From: Melioribacteraceae bacterium
GTDB taxonomy: Bacteria > Bacteroidota > Ignavibacteria > Ignavibacteriales > Melioribacteraceae
Length of the DNA: 64,000 nt
Reading direction: 5' to 3'
Assembly: GCA_026417375.1 (NCBI GenBank)
Contig: JAOADJ010000013.1
Span: 1 to 64,000 of the forward strand
A model generated the notes under the pieces. The model was not told the DNA's origin. It ran no database searches and saw only the letters and a program-made list of their open reading frames with translations. This document shows, in pieces, positions 18,543 through 28,022 of the stretch. A program made the position numbers and the translations under genes. The stretch's first letter is position 1. The number at the start of each line of letters is the position of its first letter.

Positions 18543-19523
18543 GTGAATGACGTAAAAAAAATATTTTTATTCATTTTTCTTTTATTAACATTATCAATTC
18601 ATTCGCAAGATAAAAAATATGGTTTGGTAATTCATGGTGGAGCCGGAAACATAAAAAAAGAAAATATTTCAACAGAAAAAGAAAAAGAGTATAACGAAAA
18701 ATTAAACGAAGCACTTCAAAAAGGTTTTTCAATATTAGAAAATGGAGGAACAGCATTAGATGCAGTTAATGCAGCAATAAATATTTTGGAAGATTCACCA
18801 TTATTTAATGCAGGCAAAGGTGCTGTATTAACTGAAAAAGGAGAAGCAGAATTAGATGCCTCGATTATGGATGGTAAAAATTTGATGGCAGGTGCAGTTG
18901 CCGGGTTAAAACATATTAAAAATCCAATTAACCTTGCAAGATTAGTAATGGAAAAATCACCTCATGTATTTATGATTGGTGAGGGCGCTGAAGAATTTGC
19001 AAAACAAAACAATATAGAATTTGTTGATAATAGTTATTTCATTACAGAAGAAAGATTAAATCAATACAAAAAAGCAAAAGAAAGATTGCAGGAAAGACAA
19101 TCAGAAAAACATGGAACCGTTGGTTGTGTTGCATTAGATAAAAATGGAAATCTTGCTGCAGGAACTTCAACTGGTGGAATGATGATGAAAAAATTTGGAA
19201 GAGTTGGAGATTCACCAATTATTGGTGCAGGTACTTATGCAAACAATAATACATGCGCTGTTTCGGCTACTGGGCATGGAGAATATTTTATAAGATTATC
19301 AGTCGCTCATGAAATTTCTAATCTTATGGAATATAAAAATCTTTCACTTAAAGATGCAGCCGATGAATTAGTATTAGTTAGATTAAAAAAAATGAATGCA
19401 GATGGTGGAGTGATTGCAATTGATAAATCCGGAAATGTTGCTACACCCTTTAACACAACAGGTATGTTTAGAGGAATATTAATTTCCGGGCAAAAGCCGT
19501 TAATAAAAATTTTTAATGATTAA
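18543..19523 (+). CDS. Isoaspartyl peptidase/L-asparaginase (Ntn hydrolase), exported
   Basis: This 326-aa protein starts at GTG 18543, with AGGAG upstream and a hydrophobic N-terminus (IFLFIFLLLTLSIHS) that looks like a signal peptide. The family motifs are VIHGGAGNI, FNAGKGAVL, LDASIMDG and the autocleavage site KHGTVGCVAL. Thr192 there would become the N-terminal nucleophile of the beta subunit. Downstream are GDSPIIGAGTYA and SATGHGEYFIR. The enzyme removes beta-aspartyl residues or hydrolyses asparagine, here probably in the periplasm. Confidence 0.92.
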   Translation: MNDVKKIFLFIFLLLTLSIHSQDKKYGLVIHGGAGNIKKENISTEKEKEYNEKLNEALQKGFSILENGGTALDAVNAAINILEDSPLFNAGKGAVLTEKGEAELDASIMDGKNLMAGAVAGLKHIKNPINLARLVMEKSPHVFMIGEGAEEFAKQNNIEFVDNSYFITEERLNQYKKAKERLQERQSEKHGTVGCVALDKNGNLAAGTSTGGMMMKKFGRVGDSPIIGAGTYANNNTCAVSATGHGEYFIRLSVAHEISNLMEYKNLSLKDAADELVLVRLKKMNADGGVIAIDKSGNVATPFNTTGMFRGILISGQKPLIKIFND

Positions 19524-19535
19524 AATGAGGTTGTA

Positions 19536-19949
19536 ATGTCTGAAGTAACAATTAATTATTGGGCAATTTTATTTTGTGGAATAATTGGAATGGTCTTTGG
19601 CTATCTGTGGTATAGTCCTTTTTTATTCGGAAAATTTTGGCTCAGTGCAATTGATAAAACTGAAGATGAATTAAAAAAAGATTTTAAACCAATTAAAACA
19701 TTCGGATTAACATTTCTTTCAAATTTATTTATTGCATATGTTATTGCACGACTAATGGTTTTAACAAATGCTTCAACAATTGAAGAAGGAATTAGAATAT
19801 CATTTCTATGTTGGTTGGGTTTTACTTTTGCAACAAACTTTATTAATGCACAATTTGAAAAAAAGGAAGTTAAACTTCTACTTATTGATTCCGGTTTTCA
19901 TATGGTTGTAACAATAACTTACGGAACAATTTTAGGTATTTTCATTTAA
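19536..19949 (+). CDS. DUF1761-family membrane protein
   Basis: This 137-aa protein has four predicted membrane segments. It contains the family motif FGYLWYSPFLFGKFW near residue 21, the TEDELKKD loop, and a final hydrophobic HMVVTITYGTILGIF. The function of the family is unknown. It sits 12 bp after the isoaspartyl peptidase gene and 8 bp before the HAD gene, evidently in one operon. Confidence 0.75.
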   Translation: MSEVTINYWAILFCGIIGMVFGYLWYSPFLFGKFWLSAIDKTEDELKKDFKPIKTFGLTFLSNLFIAYVIARLMVLTNASTIEEGIRISFLCWLGFTFATNFINAQFEKKEVKLLLIDSGFHMVVTITYGTILGIFI

Positions 19950-19957
19950 GGATATAA

Positions 19958-20608
19958 ATGAATATTAAATTACTTGTTTTTGACCTTGACGGAACTTTAG
20001 TCTCTTCTCATAAAACTATTTATCAAGCTACTGTAAAAACTTTAGAACATTTTAATATAAATGTTAATATTCCAGAGGATAAATTTTATGAAATGATTGG
20101 TTGGCATTTTGAAGATATTTTTAATGAGTTCGGTTTTAAAGTAAATAATTTTGAAGAGTTTATAAATGTGTATAAATCAATATATTTTGATTATATAAAT
20201 TATTCTCATCTTTATGAAGGAGTTGAAAATACTTTAACAAAATTAAAAGACAAATTTTTAATTTCTTTATTAACAACAAAAGGACAGGATCAAGCAGAAA
20301 AATTAGTTTCATATTTCAACATAGAAAATAAATTTGATTTAGTAATGGGAAGAAGAAATGGTTTAAAACATAAACCTTCTGCCGAGCCATTATTAAAAAT
20401 ATGTGAAGAATTAAATGTTGATGCTAAAGAAACAATAATAATTGGAGATACTGAATTAGATATTCAATGTGGAAAAAACGCAGATGCAAAAACTTGTGCA
20501 GTAACTTATGGATATAGAACAAAAAAAACATTAGAAGAATTATCACCCGATTACATTGTTGATAAAATAGAAGAACTTGTGTTGATATTAAACGAAAACA
20601 TCAAATAG
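19958..20608 (+). CDS. HAD-superfamily phosphatase, phosphoglycolate phosphatase-like
   Basis: This 216-aa protein has the full HAD set. Motif I is VFDLDGTLV with both catalytic aspartates, the cap domain is helical, motif II is SLLTTKG, motif III has a Lys around LKHKPSAEPL, and motif IV is IIIGDTELDIQCGKNA. Subfamily I with an alpha-helical cap resembles Gph or beta-phosphoglucomutase-like enzymes. The cap contains no motif I recognise that would fix the substrate. It lies within the metabolic run 18543-23675. Confidence 0.88.
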   Translation: MNIKLLVFDLDGTLVSSHKTIYQATVKTLEHFNINVNIPEDKFYEMIGWHFEDIFNEFGFKVNNFEEFINVYKSIYFDYINYSHLYEGVENTLTKLKDKFLISLLTTKGQDQAEKLVSYFNIENKFDLVMGRRNGLKHKPSAEPLLKICEELNVDAKETIIIGDTELDIQCGKNADAKTCAVTYGYRTKKTLEELSPDYIVDKIEELVLILNENIK

Positions 20609-20617
20609 GAGAAAGAT

Positions 20618-21376
20618 ATGGATAAGAGTGGAAAAGTAAATGTTAACATAATTAATGGAATTGCATCAATTAGTTTTAGTCATCCAAAAAGTAATTCATT
20701 GCCAAGTCGGTTACTGAAAGAAATTACAAATTATATTTATCAATTTGGAGAAGATGAAAAAGCACATGTAATAGTAATTCGTAGTGAAGGAGAAAAATCA
20801 TTTTGTGCCGGAGCTTCATTTGATGAATTATTAGAAATAAAAGATTATAAAACCGGTAAAGAATTTTTTATGGGATTTGCAAGATTATTAAATGCAATGA
20901 GAAAATGTCCAAAGTTTATAATTGCAAGAATTCATGGTAAAGCTGTTGGGGGTGGCGTTGGTATTGCTGCAGCAGCTGATTATACAATGGCAACTAATGA
21001 AGCTTCTGTTAGATTAAGTGAATTGGCTTTAGGTTTAGGACCTTTTGTTGTTGGTCCGGCAATAGAAAGAAAAATTGGTAAAACAAATTTTATTACAATG
21101 TCTATTGATGCTGAATGGCATGATGCTTTCTGGGCAAAGCAGGCAGGGCTTTACACAAAAGTTTTTGCTACCATTCATGATTTGGATGAAGCAATTTCTT
21201 CTTTAGCAAAAAAAATTGCATCCTGTAGTCCTCAAGCAGTTGCTGAAATGAAAAAAGTTTTTTGGCAAGGAACCGAAAATTGGGATTCTCTTTTAGAAGA
21301 AAGAGCAGAAATCAGTGGCAGATTAGTTCTTGGTGAATACACTAAAAATTATATTCGTAACTTTAAGAAAAGCTGA
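20618..21376 (+). CDS. Enoyl-CoA hydratase/isomerase-family protein
   Basis: This 252-aa crotonase-fold protein has the first oxyanion-hole segment at EKSFCAGASFDELLEI. The second is HGKAVGGGVGIAAAADYTMA, followed by LSELALGLGPFVVGPAIERKIG. The catalytic positions are less canonical than in FadB-type hydratases, so isomerase, hydratase or hydrolase activity all remain possible. The stop codon overlaps the start of the next gene by one base. Confidence 0.85.
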   Translation: MDKSGKVNVNIINGIASISFSHPKSNSLPSRLLKEITNYIYQFGEDEKAHVIVIRSEGEKSFCAGASFDELLEIKDYKTGKEFFMGFARLLNAMRKCPKFIIARIHGKAVGGGVGIAAAADYTMATNEASVRLSELALGLGPFVVGPAIERKIGKTNFITMSIDAEWHDAFWAKQAGLYTKVFATIHDLDEAISSLAKKIASCSPQAVAEMKKVFWQGTENWDSLLEERAEISGRLVLGEYTKNYIRNFKKS

Positions 21377-22845
21377 TGCTAAAAAAGTTATCTGATAAAA
21401 ATTTCTTTTTATTAGTTCTTCTATATTTAATTTCTTCTCTTATAAGATTAAAAATAAATTTCTCAACAGAATATTTCCCGGGTAATAACGGAGCATTTTA
21501 TTTATTACTCAACAGAAATTTAATTGAAAGTGGTGATTTAGTTTTTAGAGATTTTCCGCTTATATTTTATATACAATCTTTCTTCGCATCTTTGTTAATA
21601 AAATTTAATTTGCTAAATATTAATCAAGCTATTGATTATGTTTCAAGAGTGTTTGATTCTTTTGTGCCACCTCTTTCAATAATTCCCGCTTTTTTAATAA
21701 CTAAAAAGGTAATTAAATCGAATGGCATTTCTGTTTATTTAATTTCAGGCTTGTCAATTTTCCATTTCTATTTTTTTGTTTTGATTTCAGATTTTCAGAA
21801 AAATTCACTTGGTATTTTTTTGTTATTATGGTTGCTTTACTTTTTGATTATACTAAATGAAAATTTTAATCATAAAAATTTTCTTTATGTTTTTTTGTTT
21901 TTCATTTTAAATGGACTTACACACTTTGGATGTTTTGGTGTTGCAATTGTTCTAATTTTAATTTATACAATTATAAATGCATATTACAAATTGTCTGATA
22001 AAAAATATTTAAAACTATTTATCATTTCATTTTTAATAATCATTTTTTCATTTGGATTAGTTTATTCAATTCATTCTTTTCGTTTTTATTCTATGATTGA
22101 AATAATTAAAAACCTTTTTGTAAATCCTGTAATAATTAAAATAATTGAAAAAGAACCTGTGATTACTCAGTTAGATCTATTCCATATTTTAATTACAAAC
22201 ATTTTATCAATCTTTGTTTTCGTTTTATTGATTAAGAATAAAGATGTAGCTCTAAAAAATTATTTGTTGACTTTAGCTGCTTTAACATTATTATTATCAT
22301 CACCAATGATTAATTATGAAATAGCTCAAAGAATATATTTCATTTCATATATTTTCATTATTCCTTTAATTGCTTTTATATACCAAACATTAAATAAAAA
22401 TATTTATAAAAGACTAATAATATTTTCAATAGTTGTTTTAATTATAATTTCTGTGAATATAAATTATACAAAACCAGTTTATTCAAATATGAATAAAAAT
22501 CTTTATAAAGAACTAATAACTTTAAAAAATAATTTTCAACAAGATAAAAGAAGTTTAATAATATCAAGGCACGGATTAGAATTTTGGTTAATGTGGATTT
22601 TAAGAGTTGATGCAATAAGATCCGATGAGGTAAATGAAAAATATTGGGAGTGGTATGATGAAATTTATATTTTAGTGCAAAAAAAATTCAAACCGCCATT
22701 CGGTCCTTCAGGAAGTAATAATACTAATTTTCCTGAACCCAAAATCCCTGAAAATTCTACGTTAATTGTTTCAAACGATTATTATGACTTTTATAAAATT
22801 ATTTCTAAACCAAAAGATATTTCAATTTTCAAGGAAAGATTATGA
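21376..22845 (+). CDS. Polytopic membrane protein, possible GT-C-fold glycosyltransferase
   Basis: This 489-aa protein is dominated by about 10-12 hydrophobic segments. The first extracytoplasmic loop (YFPGNNGAFYLLLNRNL, then GDLVFRDFPLIFYIQ) recalls GT-C/GT39-like lipid-linked sugar transferases. The usual paired acidic residues are not evident, so the enzymatic call is tentative. A soluble C-terminal tail runs from about residue 380. The gene overlaps the enoyl-CoA hydratase gene by 1 base and the MOSC gene by 4 bases, implying translational coupling. Confidence 0.5.
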   Translation: MLKKLSDKNFFLLVLLYLISSLIRLKINFSTEYFPGNNGAFYLLLNRNLIESGDLVFRDFPLIFYIQSFFASLLIKFNLLNINQAIDYVSRVFDSFVPPLSIIPAFLITKKVIKSNGISVYLISGLSIFHFYFFVLISDFQKNSLGIFLLLWLLYFLIILNENFNHKNFLYVFLFFILNGLTHFGCFGVAIVLILIYTIINAYYKLSDKKYLKLFIISFLIIIFSFGLVYSIHSFRFYSMIEIIKNLFVNPVIIKIIEKEPVITQLDLFHILITNILSIFVFVLLIKNKDVALKNYLLTLAALTLLLSSPMINYEIAQRIYFISYIFIIPLIAFIYQTLNKNIYKRLIIFSIVVLIIISVNINYTKPVYSNMNKNLYKELITLKNNFQQDKRSLIISRHGLEFWLMWILRVDAIRSDEVNEKYWEWYDEIYILVQKKFKPPFGPSGSNNTNFPEPKIPENSTLIVSNDYYDFYKIISKPKDISIFKERL

Positions 22846-23675
22846 ACAGTTATTTTCTATCTCAAATATTTATATATCCAATAAAATCATTAGGTAGAAT
22901 ATCAATAAAAGAAAGTTTGGTTACAGACAGAGGATTAAAATATGACAGAAGATGGATGATTGTAGATTCAAATGGAAATTTTATATCGCAAAGAACAAAA
23001 CCCGAAATGGCTTTAATTACAACAGATATTAATAACAATAAAATTATTTTAAGACATAAAAAAACATCTGAGCAAGTTGAATTTGAAATTAATGAAACAA
23101 CAAACCGAAAAATAAAATCCAAAGTATGGAATGATGAAGTAGAACTTTTACATGTTAATAATTTAATTGATGAATGGCTAAGTATAAATCTTAACATAAG
23201 ATGTAAACTTGTTTATATGCCCGATAATGAATATAGATATGTTGATTCAAAATATTCTGTTAAAAATGAAATAACTAATTTGTCAGATGGATTTCCATTT
23301 CTTTTAATTGGTCAAAAATCTCTTGATGACTTAAATGAAAAATTAAACAACAAAATAGGATTTGATAGATTTAGACCGAATCTGGTTTTTGTTGGAGGTA
23401 ATGCTTTTGATGAAGATAAATGGAAATATTTTGAAATTAATGAAATAAAATTTTTCCCGGTTAAACCCTGCTCTCGTTGTAAAATAATAACGACGGATCA
23501 AAATACATCGCAAATAGATGATGAACCTTTAAAAATTTTGTCAACGTATAGAAGTTATAATAATAAAATATTTTTTGGACAAAATTTAATTCATGATGGT
23601 GATGGAATAATAAAAGTTGGTGATCGAATTGAAAAGATATATTTAAAGGAGAACACAGATAATTTAATCGCTTAG
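22842..23675 (+). CDS. MOSC-domain protein (mARC/YcbX-like)
   Basis: This 277-aa protein has the N-terminal MOSC beta-barrel (IFIYPIKSLGRISIKE, DRGLKYDRRWMIVD, FISQRTKPEMALI). The C-terminal MOSC domain shows GFDRFRPNLVF and KPCSRCKIITTDQNT, whose first Cys is the expected molybdenum ligand. Relatives are molybdenum-cofactor enzymes that reduce N-hydroxylated compounds. No electron-transfer ferredoxin domain is fused, so a separate partner would be needed. Confidence 0.88.
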   Translation: MNSYFLSQIFIYPIKSLGRISIKESLVTDRGLKYDRRWMIVDSNGNFISQRTKPEMALITTDINNNKIILRHKKTSEQVEFEINETTNRKIKSKVWNDEVELLHVNNLIDEWLSINLNIRCKLVYMPDNEYRYVDSKYSVKNEITNLSDGFPFLLIGQKSLDDLNEKLNNKIGFDRFRPNLVFVGGNAFDEDKWKYFEINEIKFFPVKPCSRCKIITTDQNTSQIDDEPLKILSTYRSYNNKIFFGQNLIHDGDGIIKVGDRIEKIYLKENTDNLIA

Positions 23676-23714
23676 TTAAATATTAAATAAAAAACAAAAA
23701 ACTATCTGTGTTCT
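23650..23714. repeat. Inverted repeat spanning the end of the MOSC gene
   Basis: AGAACACAGATA (23650-23661) and TATCTGTGTTCT (23703-23714) are perfect 12-bp inverted arms separated by 41 bases. They span the MOSC stop codon and lie between convergent genes. The RNA could fold on either strand, but there is no clean T-run, so calling it a terminator is uncertain. Confidence 0.5.
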
Positions 23715-23725
23715 GTCAAATAAAA

Positions 23726-23899
23726 TTATTTTAAAGCTTTTTTGATTTTAGTAATAACATCTTTAGAATAATAATTACAAACACCTTTTTTAGCAGTTGG
23801 TTCAAGTTTAAGTTCTTGAATTGCCTTTTTAACTTTTGCATCCGAAACACCGAGTTCTTTTGCGATATTTCCAGCAGTAAATAATTTTTCTTCTGCCAT
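23726..23899 (-). CDS. 57-aa helix-turn-helix protein
   Basis: This small gene has a strong AGGAGG Shine-Dalgarno a few bases upstream of its ATG. The product begins MAEEKLFTAGNIAKELGV and continues SDAKVKKAIQELKLEP, a MerR-like or excisionase-like winged-helix start. It then has a GVCNYYSKDVITKIKKAL wing and helix. The start is 25 bases past the stop of the DUF4175 gene on the same strand, so it is probably the last gene of that operon. A DNA-binding or nucleoid role is inferred from the fold alone. Confidence 0.75.
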   Translation of the reverse strand: MAEEKLFTAGNIAKELGVSDAKVKKAIQELKLEPTAKKGVCNYYSKDVITKIKKALK

Positions 23900-23923
23900 A
23901 TTTTCCTCCTAATTTATTTTTAG

Positions 23924-26900
23924 TTATTTAGAGTAAATTTTATCAAGTGATTCGAAATATTTTCTAATCAGTTCTTCATAATCTTTTTTGTAACCTTCTC
24001 TCATTGCTTTTTGAAGCTCTTCTTTCAATTTATTTTTTCTCTCTTCATTTAAGAGAAGTTCTTTTGGTGATGTTCCATAAATATTACCACCCGTATCAGA
24101 CTTTCTTGTTTCATCAAAATCTCTTTCATTAATAGAACGTTGGGCATCAAGTAATCTGGATAAAATTCTTTCTTGTTGTTTAATTGTTTGATCGTCAAGT
24201 TTATTTGATTGTAAATTTGTTACAACTTCTTTCATTTCTTGTAAGATGTTTTCAAGATTAGAAGCAAGTTTTTTTGATTGACCAGTAGATTTAGCTTCGT
24301 TGTTTAATTGCTCAAGAGATTTTCTAATTAATTCTTGTTGTTGCGAAAGTTTTTGCATTTGTGAAAGCATCTCTTGTGTCATTTGTCCATTTTTTAACAT
24401 TTGAGTCAACTGATTTAAATTCATTTGTTGTTGAGACATTTGTTGCAATTGTTGCATCAAACTCATCATTCCACCACCCTGACCACCACTCATTAATTGT
24501 TCCATCGATCCTTTTAATAAAGTTGCAGCTTCATTTATATATTGCATGGCATTTCTTTGATAATTATTTGCTATTGGTAAATTTTGATTCTGTAATGAAG
24601 ATTGAGCTTGCCTCATTTCATTTAATGCTTTTCCAATTGCTTTTCCCATTTCTGGTGTTATTGCAAATGTCTTTTGAGAAAGATTGCTCATCTTATCGAG
24701 TATCTTTATCAAATTATTACTTAATTGATTTTGAGATTTTATATTTCTATTAAGATCATTTATTGAGGGAGCTGTTTGTTCAGTTTGTTTTCTTAGTTCT
24801 TCTTGTTCTTTCGATAAAGTTATTAAGTCATCTAAAATTTTAGCCATTTCAAAAAATGAACGCATTTGATTTGTCTGTTGAATTTGTGATTGTAGATTTT
24901 GAAACTGCTTTTTCATCATTTGCATGTTTGATGAAAGTTGTTTCTGATTTTGTAATGCATTCATTTTTTGTAGTTGATTCAATTGTTTTAAAGTTTCTTC
25001 AGATAATTCGTCATTATTTTGGTTTTCAAATTCATTTTTAATTTTATCCAAAAGATCATTGGGCATATCTTTAATAGAATTCATTTTTGCTTTCAAATCT
25101 TCAATCGTGTTTTTTAATTGATCAACTTTAGAATTAATATTCTTTTGTTTTTCCGATAATTCTTTTTTTGTATCGGGGTTGTTTAAATTACTTTTTTCTG
25201 TTTGCTCGGAAATTTCTTTTAGTTCCTCAATTAAATTTTCAGTTCTTTTAATTAGTTCATCAACTTTTTGTTCTACCTGAATTCTTTTTAATAAATTCAA
25301 AGTCCTTTCAATACTGTTTTTAATAAATTCTTCATTTGCTTTTAATTCTTCTAAAGACATTTGCACATTTTCACGAACTAAATTTTTTAATGCATCTTGC
25401 ATTTTCTTCAAAGCGTTTTTTAGTTCCTCATTATCAAATTGTTCAAGTAATTTTTGTAGTTCATTGTATTTGTTAAGAGTTTCTTCCGATAACAAATTAT
25501 TCTTTAAAATTTCTTTTTGCATTTCATTAAGTTTTTGAGAAATCTCATTTAGTTTATTCCCAATTTGCTCAAATTTTTCAGTTGCTTTTTCAATTTTTTC
25601 TTTCTCCTGCCAGTTTATTTCACGAGAGTTTTGTTTAAGTTCATCACTTAGTTTCTTTAGTTCATTTTGAAGTTTTTCAGCTTCTTTGAATGTTTCATTT
25701 AATTCATTTACTGTGCTTTGTTGTGTTTTTTCAATTGAATTAAATAATTCATCTAATGATGGTATGAAAATTTTTATTTCTTTTGACTTTGTAGATTTTG
25801 GACCAGAGATGTTATCGTTATCAAAAACTTCTAAATAAAATGAAATAGTTTCTCCTTCGGTAAGAAAGAGTGGCGATAAATCCCAAACAAAAAAAACATC
25901 ATCTTGTTTTAGTTCTTTATTAAAAGTTATAGGAATTGATTGATACGATTCATAAGGTTTTCTATACTTAGAAGAAACTAAATTATAGTTTAAAGTCAAT
26001 TTTGAAAATCCATAATCATCGGAAACTTTTATTGAAAGAGGTATACGATTTTCCGTTCCAAGTTTGATATCTTCTTTTGGAGAAATTAATTCAATGCTTG
26101 GGAATAAATCGTTTTCAACTGAAATTGTATATTCAACTGGATTATCGTTCCTGATGTTTGATTTATCAATTATTTCAAAGTGATAGGAAGAGTTTTTATT
26201 TATATTAATTTCAGTATAAGCTTTGTTGCCAGCTATTTGCATAGGTTTTTCAGTGCTATCATCAAAAATTATTTTGCTGCTTAATAATTCACGTGATGCA
26301 TATAAATTTAATTTAACTTTGCTTCCTTTTAATGCAGTGATATTTCCATTATCTCTTTGAAATTGTGCTTGAAGTTTTGAATATGAAGGTGGAATTATTT
26401 CAACATCAACTAAATTTATAATTGGTCTGTTAATTACATTTATTTTGAACAAACTACTTTTAATGTTTTTATGCTGCACATAAAATTCTGTTGATTTTGT
26501 TAAAGAAAGGAAACTGTATGTTGTGAAATTATTATTAAGCTCCAGTTTTTTTTGAGTAAATTCTGATTCATCTTCATTTCTATAATAAAACGAAATCTCT
26601 TTTTGTTGTTTGCCAATAACCGAAATATTTATTAAAACATTCTCGCCTTTTGTTATGGTTTTATTTGTTGGGGAGATGGAAAAATAAAATTCTGGTGGTG
26701 GAGAAAAATCACGATTGTAATTTACTAAGCGATAAACAGAACTACTCAAAGGATTAACAATTGCAAATAATAAAACAAATGCAAGTAAAAAGAATAAAGT
26801 TATTTTAAATCGTTTCTTTGTTTTGGAGTAATCAATTACAGAGCTAAAATCTATATCTTTTATTTTATCATATAAATTATCAAAAGCTGCCTCAATTAAT

Positions 26901-27277
26901 TCAAAAGATGTGTTTTTTGATGATTCATTTTTTAGTTGAAGTATATTAGTAAGTTCATCTTTTATTTGTGGAAATTTATCACCAATCTCTTTTGATGTTT
27001 TTTCATAATCGGGATTTAGATAAAAAATAAAATCTTTTATGAATTTATATCCGACAAAAAAAATAAAAGAAAAAAGTGAAACCAGAAGAAAAGCGTAAAC
27101 AATAAATGTTCTTTCTTGTTTTGTGAAATTAAAAAAGGCTTCTAAAATTGAAATTATGAGAACAGAAATAAAAAATATAGTCAACCAAAGAAAAAATTGT
27201 TCTAACCCCTCTTTTCTTTTTTGTTTATTTAAATAATTACGGATTTTATTATGTATGTCAAAAAGTTTGTTATTCAT
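23924..27277 (-). CDS. DUF4175-family membrane protein with long Gln/Asn-rich coiled coil
   Basis: This 1117-aa protein has two N-terminal membrane segments at about residues 25-80 and a third near 155-175. Beta-rich, Ig-like regions follow to about residue 510 (for example LVDVEIIPPSYSKLQ). A very long helical, coiled-coil half from about 515 to the end is rich in Gln, Asn, Glu and Lys. This is the DUF4175 layout, usually found with DUF4159, MoxR, DUF58 and BatA genes. A DUF4159 gene lies 1 base upstream, consistent with an operon. The biochemical function is unknown. Confidence 0.82.
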   Translation of the reverse strand: MNNKLFDIHNKIRNYLNKQKRKEGLEQFFLWLTIFFISVLIISILEAFFNFTKQERTFIVYAFLLVSLFSFIFFVGYKFIKDFIFYLNPDYEKTSKEIGDKFPQIKDELTNILQLKNESSKNTSFELIEAAFDNLYDKIKDIDFSSVIDYSKTKKRFKITLFFLLAFVLLFAIVNPLSSSVYRLVNYNRDFSPPPEFYFSISPTNKTITKGENVLINISVIGKQQKEISFYYRNEDESEFTQKKLELNNNFTTYSFLSLTKSTEFYVQHKNIKSSLFKINVINRPIINLVDVEIIPPSYSKLQAQFQRDNGNITALKGSKVKLNLYASRELLSSKIIFDDSTEKPMQIAGNKAYTEININKNSSYHFEIIDKSNIRNDNPVEYTISVENDLFPSIELISPKEDIKLGTENRIPLSIKVSDDYGFSKLTLNYNLVSSKYRKPYESYQSIPITFNKELKQDDVFFVWDLSPLFLTEGETISFYLEVFDNDNISGPKSTKSKEIKIFIPSLDELFNSIEKTQQSTVNELNETFKEAEKLQNELKKLSDELKQNSREINWQEKEKIEKATEKFEQIGNKLNEISQKLNEMQKEILKNNLLSEETLNKYNELQKLLEQFDNEELKNALKKMQDALKNLVRENVQMSLEELKANEEFIKNSIERTLNLLKRIQVEQKVDELIKRTENLIEELKEISEQTEKSNLNNPDTKKELSEKQKNINSKVDQLKNTIEDLKAKMNSIKDMPNDLLDKIKNEFENQNNDELSEETLKQLNQLQKMNALQNQKQLSSNMQMMKKQFQNLQSQIQQTNQMRSFFEMAKILDDLITLSKEQEELRKQTEQTAPSINDLNRNIKSQNQLSNNLIKILDKMSNLSQKTFAITPEMGKAIGKALNEMRQAQSSLQNQNLPIANNYQRNAMQYINEAATLLKGSMEQLMSGGQGGGMMSLMQQLQQMSQQQMNLNQLTQMLKNGQMTQEMLSQMQKLSQQQELIRKSLEQLNNEAKSTGQSKKLASNLENILQEMKEVVTNLQSNKLDDQTIKQQERILSRLLDAQRSINERDFDETRKSDTGGNIYGTSPKELLLNEERKNKLKEELQKAMREGYKKDYEELIRKYFESLDKIYSK

Positions 27278-27278
27278 A

Positions 27279-27929
27279 TTAATTAATCAATGACCAAACA
27301 ACAATGTTAGTTCCAAAACGTAATGCTTCTTCACGTTTTTCAGGAGGATCTTTGTGAACATCCGGATCAGCCCAGCCATCACTCGGATTGCTTTCATATG
27401 TATAGTAAAGGCATAATCTTCCATTTAAAAAAATTCCAAAGCCACGTGGTGGATTTTTATCATGTTCATGAGTTTTTGGAGGACCATTTTTAAAATCGAA
27501 AACACAATTATATAAACCGTAATTAAAAGGAATTTCAATTAAATCTTTATCAGGAAAAACTTTTTTTATTTCTCTTCGGAAAGCTTTATCTAAACCGTAA
27601 TCGTCATCAACATAAAGAAATCCACCGGCTTCAAAATAATTACGCAGCTTTTTAGCCTCAGAATCTGTAAAAATAATATTTCCATGACCTGTCATAAATA
27701 AAAATGGATATGCAAAAATGTTTCCGGTGGTTAAATCAACAAATTCATATTTAGGATTTGTTTTAATGTTTGTATTGTTAGCAATAAATTTTAACAAATT
27801 AATTTCTGCTGATGGATCATTATACCAATCTCCGCCACCATTGTATTTTAATCGCGCAATGAAAAATCCATCGCCCTGAGCTAAAACAATTGAATTTACA
27901 ATAAAGTATATAATTAAATAAAATTTCAT
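27279..27929 (-). CDS. DUF4159-family exported protein
   Basis: This 216-aa protein has a signal peptide (YLIIYFIVNSIVLAQ). DUF4159 landmarks follow: FIARLKYNGGGDWYNDP, PFLFMTGHGNI, GGFLYVDDDYG, a FRREIKKVFPDKDLIEI stretch, and GIFLNGRLCLYYTYESN with a C-terminal FGTNIVVWSL. The fold resembles class I glutamine amidotransferase-like proteins. It ends 1 base before DUF4175, so the two are co-transcribed, as in many Bacteroidota. Function unknown. Confidence 0.85.
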   Translation of the reverse strand: MKFYLIIYFIVNSIVLAQGDGFFIARLKYNGGGDWYNDPSAEINLLKFIANNTNIKTNPKYEFVDLTTGNIFAYPFLFMTGHGNIIFTDSEAKKLRNYFEAGGFLYVDDDYGLDKAFRREIKKVFPDKDLIEIPFNYGLYNCVFDFKNGPPKTHEHDKNPPRGFGIFLNGRLCLYYTYESNPSDGWADPDVHKDPPEKREEALRFGTNIVVWSLIN

Positions 27930-28022
27930 TTTGTGTTTTAATTTATATCTAAAAATAAAAATTTAATTGTGGTATTTCATAAAAAATAAATTTTATATCT
28001 TTAAAAAAATAAAAATGAGATA

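Noticed and set aside
24340-24490. Repetitive TTGTTG/CAT-rich stretch that could suggest a repeat array
   Set aside because: It encodes the Gln/Met-rich coiled coil of the DUF4175 protein; there are no regular spacers, so it is not a CRISPR array.
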